A stretch of 5,547 bases of DNA from Bacteroidota bacterium (GTDB lineage Bacteria; Bacteroidota; Bacteroidia; Bacteroidales; Paludibacteraceae). Below, piece by piece: positions 1-5,546 of the stretch. Positions within the stretch are counted from its first letter, which is position 1. Each line of letters begins with the position of its first letter. The notes under the pieces were generated by a model. The model had not been told where the DNA came from. It searched no databases and was given only the letters and a program-made list of their open reading frames with translations. Where the stretch lies: positions 1 to 5,547 of the forward strand of contig JAFNAU010000293.1 in NCBI GenBank assembly GCA_017860335.1, read 5' to 3'. The translations under genes and the position numbers were made by a program.

Positions 1-1
1 T

Positions 2-567
2 CTCAACCCCGCGTTTTATTATCTGGTTCTTTTTAAGGCTTATGATTTGCTGCCCGCCCAACTGGCACAGCCCATCAACTATTTCTGGCCCATCCTGCTC
101 ACCATCATGCTGGCAGTGTTTACCGGTCAGCATATACAGGGAATTAAATACGTGGGTATGGCCCTTTCATTTGCCGGAGTTGTCATCATTTCCTTTGGCC
201 CGGGAAGTATTTCAGGTGCGAACTTTTCACTGACGGGTCTCCTGCTTGCCTTTTTCAGCGCGTTTATCTGGGCTGCCTTCTGGATGCTCAGCAAAAAAAA
301 TCCGCGCACCGACAATACGGTGAATTTATTTGTCAGTTTTCTTTTTGGAGTGGCTTACTTACTGGCAGGTTCTTTCTTTACCGATATAAATCTCCATTCA
401 TTCCGGGGAATGGTTGCCAGCATTTATTCCGGACTATTCGAAATGGCAATCCCCTTTATTTTCTTCGGCATGGCTTTGCCACAATTATCGGCTTAATCCT
501 CATCGTTGCCGGAATACTTTTTAATGAATACCTGGCTAAAAAACTGCCTCCCCGCCATTCGTCATAA
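2..567 (+). pseudogene. EamA/DMT-family inner-membrane transporter, 5' cut by window edge and broken by an internal deletion
   Basis: Frame 2 is open from the left edge to a stop at 494-496. It encodes hydrophobic helices typical of the 10-TM drug/metabolite transporter (EamA) family: the stretch FKAYDLLPAQLAQPINYFWP ending the first EamA half, then GLLLAFFSAFIWAAFWMLSK beginning the second, then YSGLFEMAIPFIFFGMAL. The frame then runs out as PQLSA-stop. The family's last helix, TIIGLILIVAGILFNEYLAK, continues immediately in frame 1 from 481 to a stop at 565-567. The roughly 35-45 residues that normally lie between GMAL and this helix (the penultimate helix and its loops) are missing. The lesion is therefore an out-of-frame deletion near 475-481 rather than a single-base error. 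Known members export metabolites or amino acids across the inner membrane; no substrate can be inferred here. The protein would lack its last two helices, so the gene is probably inactive. The true start lies outside the window. Confidence 0.85.
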
Positions 568-570
568 CCA

Positions 571-857
571 TGTAATATCCTGACCTGCCGATGTAACGCC
601 CCAATACTCTGCTGTATCGTTCTAACATCCTACTGTATCGTTCCAATACCCCAATGTATCGTTCCAAATGTATCGTTCCAATACTCCAATGTATCGTTCC
701 AACACCCCAATGTAACGTTCCAACACCCCAATGTAACGTTTCAATATCCCAATGTACCGTTCCAATACCTTAATGTACCGTTCCAATACCTTAATGTACC
801 TTTCCAATACCCCAATGTACCTTTCCAACAATCCAATATATCGTTCCAACACGGGAC
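571..857. repeat. 21-base tandem repeat array (minisatellite), 14 units
   Basis: The anchor TGTA recurs at 571, 592, 613, 634, 655, 669, 690, 711, 732, 753, 774, 795 and 816, with TATA in its place at 837. The period is exactly 21 bases, except for one 14-base unit at 655-668. A typical unit is TGTA(T/A/C)CGTTCC followed by AAYACCCCAA. The first units (571, 592, 613) and the last (837) are worn, while the middle ones are well conserved; 753-773 and 774-794 are identical. The base after TGTA changes in blocks along the array (T, then A, then C), as expected if copies arose by local duplication. The array starts 3 bases after the stop of the broken transporter gene. Its role is unknown. The - strand reads through it as a heptapeptide repeat (ERYIGVL), which I regard as a by-product of the period being divisible by 3. 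Confidence 0.95.
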
Positions 858-889
858 TGTCCAAAAAACTGTGTAAATAAGCCTTCCCC

Positions 890-919
890 ATTATTTTACG
901 ACGCCATTGTTAAAATAAT
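890..919. repeat. 9-bp AT-rich inverted repeat upstream of promoter
   Basis: ATTATTTTA (890-898) is the exact reverse complement of TAAAATAAT (911-919), with a 12-base spacer. It ends 10 bases before the -33 element of the promoter at 930-961. It could be an operator for a dimeric regulator, a weak hairpin, or chance in AT-rich DNA. There is no G+C-rich stem or T-run, so it is not a standard terminator. The rest of 858-1012 holds only the promoter and AT-rich leader sequence. Confidence 0.5.
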
Positions 920-929
920 TGCCTGATAA

Positions 930-961
930 TTTGATATTTTAATTTTTATTTCATAGGTTTG
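930..961 (+). promoter_or_regulatory. Bacteroidota-type sigma-ABfr promoter for the gene at 1013
   Basis: TTTG at 930-933 is followed by a 20-base spacer and TAGGTTTG at 954-961. This matches the Bacteroidota housekeeping promoter (-33 TTTG, 19-21 base spacer, -7 TAnnTTTG). Transcription would start near 966-970, leaving a leader of about 45 bases before the ATG at 1013. The promoter also helps choose the gene start: a possible TTG start at 959 lies inside the -7 element and would not be in the transcript. I found no equally good match upstream of the other genes. Confidence 0.7.
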
Positions 962-1012
962 AAAAATTATTCATTAAAATACATTATTAATCTTAAAAAT
1001 CTTATTTTTTTT

Positions 1013-1690
1013 ATGCTTAAAACTCAGGAAAATTTTATCAGTATGTTGACAGTTGTTGGTTCTGTTTTTGACAACTTTAAAACAGTGTGGAATACAAACA
1101 GCGTATTTACAAAGTATGTAACCGATTTTACAGCCAACAGGCTGCTGATCGACGTGGCAGCTCAGGGTGGGAATATCATTACTACCGGGGCATCGCAGGA
1201 CAAATCCAATGCCGCCCATGAAGCTTTCGACTTCGGGAGCAAACTCTCGAAACGGGCAAGCATATTTGCCCTGGAGCAGAATAACTCCGAAATGCACGAC
1301 ATGATGAGAGTTAGCAAGGGGTCGCTGAGCCAGCTGGCAGACACCAAAGCTTCGGCAAAATTGCATGAACTCCACGACCGCATGATGGCTGCCGGCGATG
1401 ATTTGTTGCCCTATGTATCGGCAGAAGAACTGACCCGGTTCAAAGCGTTGATTGACACTTACGATAAGCTCATGAGCCGTCCGCGCGAACTCACCGTTAA
1501 CCGCAAAACCCATAACGAAGACCTGCCCGAACTTATTCAGGATAGCCGCAAACTGCTCTACAAGTTAGACAGTCTGGTAAACATGTTTGACGGCACCGAA
1601 TTTGAAGCAGCCTATCTCAACGCCCGCCGCATCGTGAACTCCGGCACACGCAAAGCCCCCGTTACCGAAGAAACTCCATCAGCAAATTGA
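1013..1690 (+). CDS. Predicted all-helical cytoplasmic protein of a Bacteroidota family of unknown function
   Basis: The product is 225 residues and seems almost wholly alpha-helical, with no signal peptide and no membrane segment. It resembles a Bacteroidota group of hypothetical proteins of about 210-240 residues that I recall but cannot tie to a named domain. Shared traits are an N-terminal QEN...ML start region, a middle with alternating helices, and a C-terminal block: a PRELTVNRK stretch (near residue 157-165), then L..L......LL..LD.LV..F and a final AYLNARRIVNSGTR. The frame is open back to 959, but that TTG lies in the promoter, so I choose ATG 1013; ATG 1043 (215 residues) is the alternative. 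Neither start has a well-spaced Shine-Dalgarno sequence; AGGA at 1026-1029 is 13 bases from 1043. A 12-bp hairpin follows the stop, so the gene is probably a single transcription unit. Its G+C is visibly higher than that of the next two genes. The tail (KAPVTEETPSAN) looks disordered. Function is not known. Confidence 0.85.
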   Translation: MLKTQENFISMLTVVGSVFDNFKTVWNTNSVFTKYVTDFTANRLLIDVAAQGGNIITTGASQDKSNAAHEAFDFGSKLSKRASIFALEQNNSEMHDMMRVSKGSLSQLADTKASAKLHELHDRMMAAGDDLLPYVSAEELTRFKALIDTYDKLMSRPRELTVNRKTHNEDLPELIQDSRKLLYKLDSLVNMFDGTEFEAAYLNARRIVNSGTRKAPVTEETPSAN

Positions 1691-1703
1691 TGCAATAATA
1701 ACA

Positions 1704-1740
1704 AATCGTTCCCGGATGACAGAATCAACCGGGAACGATT
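1704..1740 (+). terminator. Perfect 12-bp stem-loop after the helical-protein gene
   Basis: AATCGTTCCCGG (1704-1715) pairs exactly with CCGGGAACGATT (1729-1740) around a 13-base loop, and the stem starts 13 bases after the TGA. The + strand continues ATATAAAAA without a T-run, so it is not a textbook intrinsic terminator in that direction. On the - strand the stem is followed by TTTGTTATTATT. The position and strong stem still favour a transcription end or a 3'-stabilising hairpin for the upstream gene. Confidence 0.7.
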
Positions 1741-1805
1741 ATATAAAAACCATCTTACCCTAAAAAAACATCTGTAAAGAAAACCAAATTTTAAACCAAA
1801 TAATC

Positions 1806-2822
1806 ATGAAGACATTAAAAATTTTGCTTTTCGCTTTTGTAATAACATGGACAAGTTGTAATCAAAACGTTGATCCTAATTATGATTTTACTTACGATAT
1901 AATTGTAACGGAATCGCCTGTAAATCTGAAAGACATCAACTCTTCATTTGATGATTACAACTCGAATCTACCCTATCCGGGATTCGGATATGGAATCTTT
2001 TTTTCTACCAACAGAAACAGTTCAGGAAACAATTTTGATATCATCCATAAAAACATGGATATTTCGTATCATCCAAAAGATGATATTTTGAATATCAAAA
2101 CTTATAGCGATTCCGATGGTAATAGCAGATATGAAAGTAAAGTTCTTGAAACCATAAATACGAATTTTGACGAATATGGACCATTCCATTATTTTGGAGA
2201 GGAGGCTTATGAATACTTCTTCTATGCAAATAACGAATCGGGAGACTTTGATATAAAGTATGCGTCGTCAAAGAAATCTGATTTTGGAGCGTACACTTCT
2301 CCTGGTATGATAAATGCTCCAAAATCTTTTGAATCCATCAACTCAGCGAGTGACGATTATTATCCCTGCTTGTTTAACGGGAATAAAAGTCTTGTATTCT
2401 GCAGTAATAGAGAAAAAGTATTTGATATTTATGAAACAGCATTCGATGAAGACGAGATTAATCCGAATTACCTGGTTACCACCAAACACGAAATTGTAAA
2501 AAATGCAATTTTGTCAAGTGACCAAAATGATAAATGCCCGTTTATTGCAGGGAATATCATGGTCTTCACATCAGATAGGGAAGGCGGTTACGGTGGATTT
2601 GATTTATATTTCTCGCAGTATTTGGATGGAAAATGGTCTCAGCCCAAAAATTTGGGAGATAAAATTAATTCAGAATATGACGAATATCGTCCGATTATTG
2701 TTCCATTTGGTGAATTTGATGATACAATGTTGATTTTTTCATCGAACAAGCCAGGAGGGAAAGGAGGTTTTGACTTGTATGCCGCAAGAACAAAGACAGT
2801 GCCGAAAATATATTATTATTAA
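1806..2822 (+). CDS. PD40-repeat (TolB-like beta-propeller) lipoprotein
   Basis: The 338-residue product begins with a lipoprotein signal peptide: Lys at 2 and 5, a hydrophobic stretch LLFAFVIT, and a candidate lipidated Cys18 in TWTSC (a somewhat loose lipobox). The mature part holds five PD40 blades. Each is an INxxxDDYxP-like turn followed by a strand and a G-rich FDxY turn: about 44-80, 117-153, 178-210, 240-270 (VFTSDREGGYGGFDLY) and 287-328 (LIFSSNKPGGKGGFDLY). In TolB and in Bacteroidota OmpA-linked proteins such repeats form a beta-propeller that binds protein partners or cell-wall material. Here there is no C-terminal OmpA domain, so it is a propeller-only lipoprotein of the outer membrane or surface. 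The ATG at 1806 fits the signal peptide; the A-rich leader has no Shine-Dalgarno sequence. No promoter was recognised in the 65 bases after the preceding hairpin. G+C is low (about a third in a sampled stretch). The partner and role are unknown. Confidence 0.85.
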   Translation: MKTLKILLFAFVITWTSCNQNVDPNYDFTYDIIVTESPVNLKDINSSFDDYNSNLPYPGFGYGIFFSTNRNSSGNNFDIIHKNMDISYHPKDDILNIKTYSDSDGNSRYESKVLETINTNFDEYGPFHYFGEEAYEYFFYANNESGDFDIKYASSKKSDFGAYTSPGMINAPKSFESINSASDDYYPCLFNGNKSLVFCSNREKVFDIYETAFDEDEINPNYLVTTKHEIVKNAILSSDQNDKCPFIAGNIMVFTSDREGGYGGFDLYFSQYLDGKWSQPKNLGDKINSEYDEYRPIIVPFGEFDDTMLIFSSNKPGGKGGFDLYAARTKTVPKIYYY

Positions 2823-2860
2823 GTATTGAAAACTAAAAAACTAAACACAATCGAGTAAAC

Positions 2861-2970
2861 TGCCCCCCGCTCGCGCCGATTTGCAATCGGTGTGTTGTTC
2901 GTTAGAACAAAAAAGATTTGCTTTTACAAAGCAACACACAAGTTACAAACTTGCGTCAGCGTGGCGGGCA
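2861..2970. repeat. Four-hairpin palindromic intergenic element
   Basis: An outer imperfect inverted repeat, TGCCCCCCGC (2861-2870) against GTGGCGGGCA (2961-2970), has one mismatch and one G.T pair. It encloses four short hairpins in series: CCGATT-TGC-AATCGG (2876-2890), TTGTTC-GTTA-GAACAA (2895-2910), TTGCTTT-TAC-AAAGCAA (2918-2934) and CAAGTT-ACA-AACTTG (2939-2953). An alternative long-range pairing joins GTGTGTTG (2890-2897) with CAACACAC (2932-2939). The G+C-rich ends stand out from the AT-rich flanks. This looks like a dispersed REP- or MITE-like element of Bacteroidota genomes. It lies between the PD40 stop and the barrel gene and may also act as a transcription end. The rest of this gap (2823-2860, 2971-3037) is A-rich with a nine-A run at 2977-2985 and no promoter I can recognise. 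Confidence 0.75.
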
Positions 2971-3037
2971 TAGTACAAAAAAAAAGACATCTTCGGTATA
3001 ACAAAGAAATCAAATAAAAAGAGACAAAACATCAACA

Positions 3038-3724
3038 ATGAAAAGAATTGTATTTTTCCTGTTCATTTCCATTATTTTTAGAATGAACGTTTATTCTCAA
3101 TACGATAAAGGAAAGTTTTATATTGAATCGAACTTACTGTTCAACTATGACAAAAACATTTCAAACGGACTTGGAGACAAAACGACAAAATTAGTCCTGA
3201 ACTCAGATGTCGGTTATTTAGTCTTTAGAAATTTTGTTGTTGGGGCTGGTTTCAACAACAACTATACTAGATCTGCAGCTACGATTCAGGGATTGAAAGG
3301 AACGTGTAATGGAGTTCCAATTACTGACGAGCATATAACCAACACAAGAACTATGAATGGATTTTATCCGGCTGTCTTTGTGAAGTATATCTATCCATTT
3401 ACTTCCAGACTCAGTGTTTCGTTAATGCTCAGGTCTTTAGCCGGAAAAACAAAAGAAAAAGTCACAATGCAATATTTCGATTTAATAACAGAAACATCAA
3501 GACCAACTGTCACTAAAAGTGAAACAGGAAAATACTCTGAAACTTCATTGTCTCCGGAAATCCGGTATAGCCTAACAAAACACATTGGACTGCAAATCAA
3601 TTTCAGCGGATATGAAATTTCATTTTCAGGTTATGTTCTGAAAACGCCAATAACTTATGAGAAGTCTGAAAAAATTAATTTAAGCCCAAAGAATTGGAGT
3701 TTTGGAGTTTTTGTTGTTATTTAA
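3038..3724 (+). CDS. Small outer-membrane beta-barrel protein
   Basis: The 228-residue product begins with a type I signal peptide (MKRIVFFLFISIIF...NVYSQ). The probable cut is between Ser20 and Gln21, a common Bacteroidota site; Arg15 near the end of the hydrophobic stretch is slightly unusual. The mature part alternates polar and aromatic residues in short strands separated by turns: FYIESNLLFNYD, TKLVLNSDVGYLVF, FVVGAGFNNNYT, FYPAVFVKYIYPF, LSVSLMLRSLAG, SLSPEIRYSLTKHIGLQINFSGYEI and NWSFGVFVVI. This pattern fits an 8- to 10-stranded outer-membrane barrel of the OMP_b-brl type. The last residue is Ile rather than the usual Phe. Such proteins are often pores, adhesins or structural barrels; nothing here fixes which. 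The loop around residues 88-108 (LKGTCNGVPITDEH) contains the only Cys. The gene stands between two hairpin elements and shares the low G+C of the PD40 gene upstream. The ATG is preceded by an A-rich leader with only a weak GAGA purine run. Confidence 0.8.
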   Translation: MKRIVFFLFISIIFRMNVYSQYDKGKFYIESNLLFNYDKNISNGLGDKTTKLVLNSDVGYLVFRNFVVGAGFNNNYTRSAATIQGLKGTCNGVPITDEHITNTRTMNGFYPAVFVKYIYPFTSRLSVSLMLRSLAGKTKEKVTMQYFDLITETSRPTVTKSETGKYSETSLSPEIRYSLTKHIGLQINFSGYEISFSGYVLKTPITYEKSEKINLSPKNWSFGVFVVI

Positions 3725-3750
3725 TTTAAAATAGAAAAAAACATACACAC

Positions 3751-3935
3751 CGCTACCCCACGATTGCATCTTGTAGCAGGTATGATTAATGTATTTGCAA
3801 GAAAAAGATAAAAGGAAATAAATAAACCAGACGATATTAACACTCCGCTACCGCGCGTTTTTAACGCGTGGTTAGTAGAAAGTAAAAGTTTATAGATTGA
3901 ATATACAGGTTGGCCACACGATGCAATTCCGTGCG
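3751..3935. repeat. Worn hairpin-rich intergenic element upstream of the peptidase gene
   Basis: Three structured blocks lie in this gap. GCTAC (3752-3756) pairs with GTAGC (3773-3777) around an inner GAT-TGC-ATC (3762-3770). The strongest stem is CCGCGCGTT-TTT-AACGCGTGG (3851-3871), 9 bp with one G.T pair, and CTA (3848-3850) can extend it with TAG (3873-3875) across a one-base bulge. A third stem pairs CACG (3917-3920) with CGTG (3930-3933). ATTGCATC at 3763-3770 recurs inverted as GATGCAAT at 3920-3927, so the outer blocks may be the two ends of one decayed element. The stretch 3784-3840 between them is AT-rich and featureless. No clear Bacteroidota promoter was found between 3724 and 3994. 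Confidence 0.55.
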
Positions 3936-3993
3936 ACAGTAAAGAGTGATGTAAAATTAGAAGAAGTAAAAATTAAATAAACCATTCGTTATT

Positions 3994-5433
3994 ATGACTA
4001 TTTTAAGAAAAGCTATAACCTGCGTGTTATTGTGTTCGTTTTGGTTTGCAAATGCCCAAAACACAACTACCGATTATCTGAAACAACATGTCTTCACACT
4101 TGCCTCCGATTCGCTAAAAGGCAGAAAAGCAGGTTCGGAGGAGAGTACCCGGGCAGCCCAATATATTATTGAACAATGGCAAGCTATTGGCATAAAACCG
4201 TACAAAGACAACGATTATTTTCATTCATTCGATAAATACAAAAACATCATCGGCATCATTGAAAGCGGGGATGAAAACCGTAAGAACGAATACATCGTTA
4301 TAGGCGCGCACTACGACCATCTCGGATTCAAAATAAAAAATAACGATACCATTATATACAACGGAGCGGATGACAATGCTTCGGGTACAGCAACGCTGAT
4401 TGAAACTGCCCGCATGTTAAAAAACAGGCAGAACGAGCTAAAACGAAGTGTTATTCTTGTAGCCTTTGACGCGGAAGAAGTAGGTTTAGTTGGTTCAAGG
4501 CGCTTTGTCAACGATAAACTGTTTTCTTCGGGCAGTATAAAGCTAATGATGAGCGTAGATATGGTAGGATGGTACAGTACAAACGGAGCTGTTGAATACG
4601 CCGGAACAGGCAGTTTCAAAAACAGCGAAAGAATAATGAAAGAAACGAACGTTATTCCCACCGATTTGAAGGTAAAAGCTGAAAATTTCGAAAAAAACAT
4701 GTTCGTAGCTACCGATACCCAACCCTTTGCCCAGGCCGGCATACCGACTTTAGCTGTCACTACCGGAACAAAATCACCTTACCATAAACCCAAAGACGAC
4801 GCGGATCTGATTGACTACGACGGTATGACATTAATCACAGAGCACCTTGCCAACCTGACTATAAAACTATCGCAGGAAGATGAGATTACCCCGACAGGGA
4901 AAGTAGCCGATAAACACCTTTCGAATCGTAAACTTGTTCAGATGGGCTTTACGGGCAACATAGGTAACAATCACCACTATTATACCGGTGGCGCGCTGGA
5001 TGGTAAACCCTCGTTCGCCTATGGTATCGGTCTTACTACACAATTGAATCTGGGTGCGTTGGCTTTCCGTCCCGAGGTTTTTTTTGAGGATGTTTCGGCT
5101 AAATATCCGGGAGGCAATATTCACTCGAATAACATAACCGTTCCGCTGAACCTTGTTTTACAAAGCAAAAATCCTACCGGAGGTGTTGATGTATTTGTTG
5201 GTTCATACTACACCTATCGTCTCAATGGAAAACAGGGCACCGAACCACTTGATTTCAGTACCTTCAATCGTTCAGAGTGGGGTATTAACTGGGGATTTAG
5301 CTTTCTTGCAGGACCTGTGAAGATTGGTTATACCAATCGTGGAGCGCTCACGAATTTTACCCTGCAACCAAACGACGACAACGCGTACGTACGAAACAGA
5401 ACAGGATATTTTACACTCGGGTGGATATTTTAA
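3994..5433 (+). CDS. Secreted M28-family zinc peptidase fused to a C-terminal outer-membrane beta-barrel
   Basis: The 479-residue product has a signal peptide (MTILRKAITCVLLCSFWFANA) with a probable cut before Gln22. Residues about 25-295 form an M28 (aminopeptidase Y/S-like) domain with the full two-zinc set: His106 in IGAHYDHLG, bridging Asp127 in GADDNASG, catalytic Glu161 and zinc ligand Glu162 in FDAEEVGLVGS, Asp189 in SVDMVG and His264 in SPYHKPKDD. NIIGIIESG just before the core is also typical. No PA insert is seen. The family removes N-terminal amino acids or dipeptides from peptides; specificity cannot be read here. After a short linker, residues about 307-479 are a small barrel: alternating strands such as SFAYGIGLTTQLNLGALAFRPEVFFED, VDVFVGSYYTYRL and WGINWGFSFLAGPVKIGYT, ending YFTLGWIF with the C-terminal Phe of outer-membrane barrels. 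The likely result is a peptidase held at the outer membrane. The ATG fits the signal peptide; there is no clear Shine-Dalgarno sequence. The reading frame is intact, with G+C near 43% in a sampled stretch. Confidence 0.92.
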   Translation: MTILRKAITCVLLCSFWFANAQNTTTDYLKQHVFTLASDSLKGRKAGSEESTRAAQYIIEQWQAIGIKPYKDNDYFHSFDKYKNIIGIIESGDENRKNEYIVIGAHYDHLGFKIKNNDTIIYNGADDNASGTATLIETARMLKNRQNELKRSVILVAFDAEEVGLVGSRRFVNDKLFSSGSIKLMMSVDMVGWYSTNGAVEYAGTGSFKNSERIMKETNVIPTDLKVKAENFEKNMFVATDTQPFAQAGIPTLAVTTGTKSPYHKPKDDADLIDYDGMTLITEHLANLTIKLSQEDEITPTGKVADKHLSNRKLVQMGFTGNIGNNHHYYTGGALDGKPSFAYGIGLTTQLNLGALAFRPEVFFEDVSAKYPGGNIHSNNITVPLNLVLQSKNPTGGVDVFVGSYYTYRLNGKQGTEPLDFSTFNRSEWGINWGFSFLAGPVKIGYTNRGALTNFTLQPNDDNAYVRNRTGYFTLGWIF

Positions 5434-5437
5434 CCTT

Positions 5438-5542
5438 CGCTGAGTGTCGTTTGCAATTAGCGGCCACAAGTGTTTGGCGTAGTATCTTCGCTGCGGAAAG
5501 GATAAAAACAAAGCTCCGCTCTGTGTAATGCAGGAGCATTAC
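5438..5542. repeat. Third hairpin-rich element directly after the peptidase gene
   Basis: Beginning 5 bases after the peptidase stop are four successive stems: CGCTGA (5438-5443) with TTAGCG (5457-5462, one G.T pair); GCCA (5463-5466) with TGGC (5475-5478); GCGGA (5493-5497) with TCCGC (5515-5519); and GTAATGC (5525-5531) with GCATTAC (5536-5542). The loop of the first stem holds GTTTGCAA, resembling the TTTGCAA core of the element at 2861-2970. No coding sequence is supported here. The element may continue past the window edge. Confidence 0.5.
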
Positions 5543-5546
5543 TTTT
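5525..5546 (+). terminator. Possible intrinsic terminator downstream of the peptidase gene
   Basis: A perfect 7-bp stem GTAATGC/GCATTAC with loop AGGA (5532-5535) is followed by TTTT at 5543-5546, close to the window edge. The stem is weak in G+C and the T-run is short, so it may simply be the last hairpin of the element it belongs to. It lies about 90 bases after the peptidase stop and is the best candidate for that gene's transcription end. Confidence 0.4.

Noticed and set aside
42..233. 63-residue + strand frame starting MICCPP
   Set aside because: It is out of frame with the EamA helices, which are continuous in frame 2 over the same bases.
571..857. CRISPR array
   Set aside because: The 21-base units are contiguous with no unique spacers between them, and no cas genes are near.
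622..891. 89-residue - strand open frame made of ERYIGVL heptads
   Set aside because: It is an open reading of the 21-base array. The frame changes at the 14-base unit, the composition is low-complexity, and I see no promoter or ribosome site for it. The heptad pattern follows from the repeat period.
959..1012. N-terminal extension of the helical protein from TTG 959
   Set aside because: The TTG lies in the -7 promoter element and the added residues (rich in Asn, Lys and Ile) look like translated AT-rich leader.
974..1513. 179-residue - strand open frame opposite the helical-protein gene
   Set aside because: It is the antisense shadow of a gene with its own promoter, terminator-like hairpin and family resemblance on the + strand; the - strand product has no recognisable features.
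4007..4059. Lipoprotein signal in the peptidase (Cys14 in VLLC)
   Set aside because: The residues before Cys14 (Leu-Leu) do not fit a lipobox, and a normal signal peptidase I site (ANA before Gln22) follows.
4311..4760. 149-residue - strand open frame opposite the peptidase
   Set aside because: The + strand frame carries all M28 catalytic motifs across exactly this stretch, so the - strand frame is a shadow.
5272..5511. 79-residue - strand open frame across the peptidase end and hairpin element
   Set aside because: It straddles the barrel coding end and the structured element; its sequence shows no family features.
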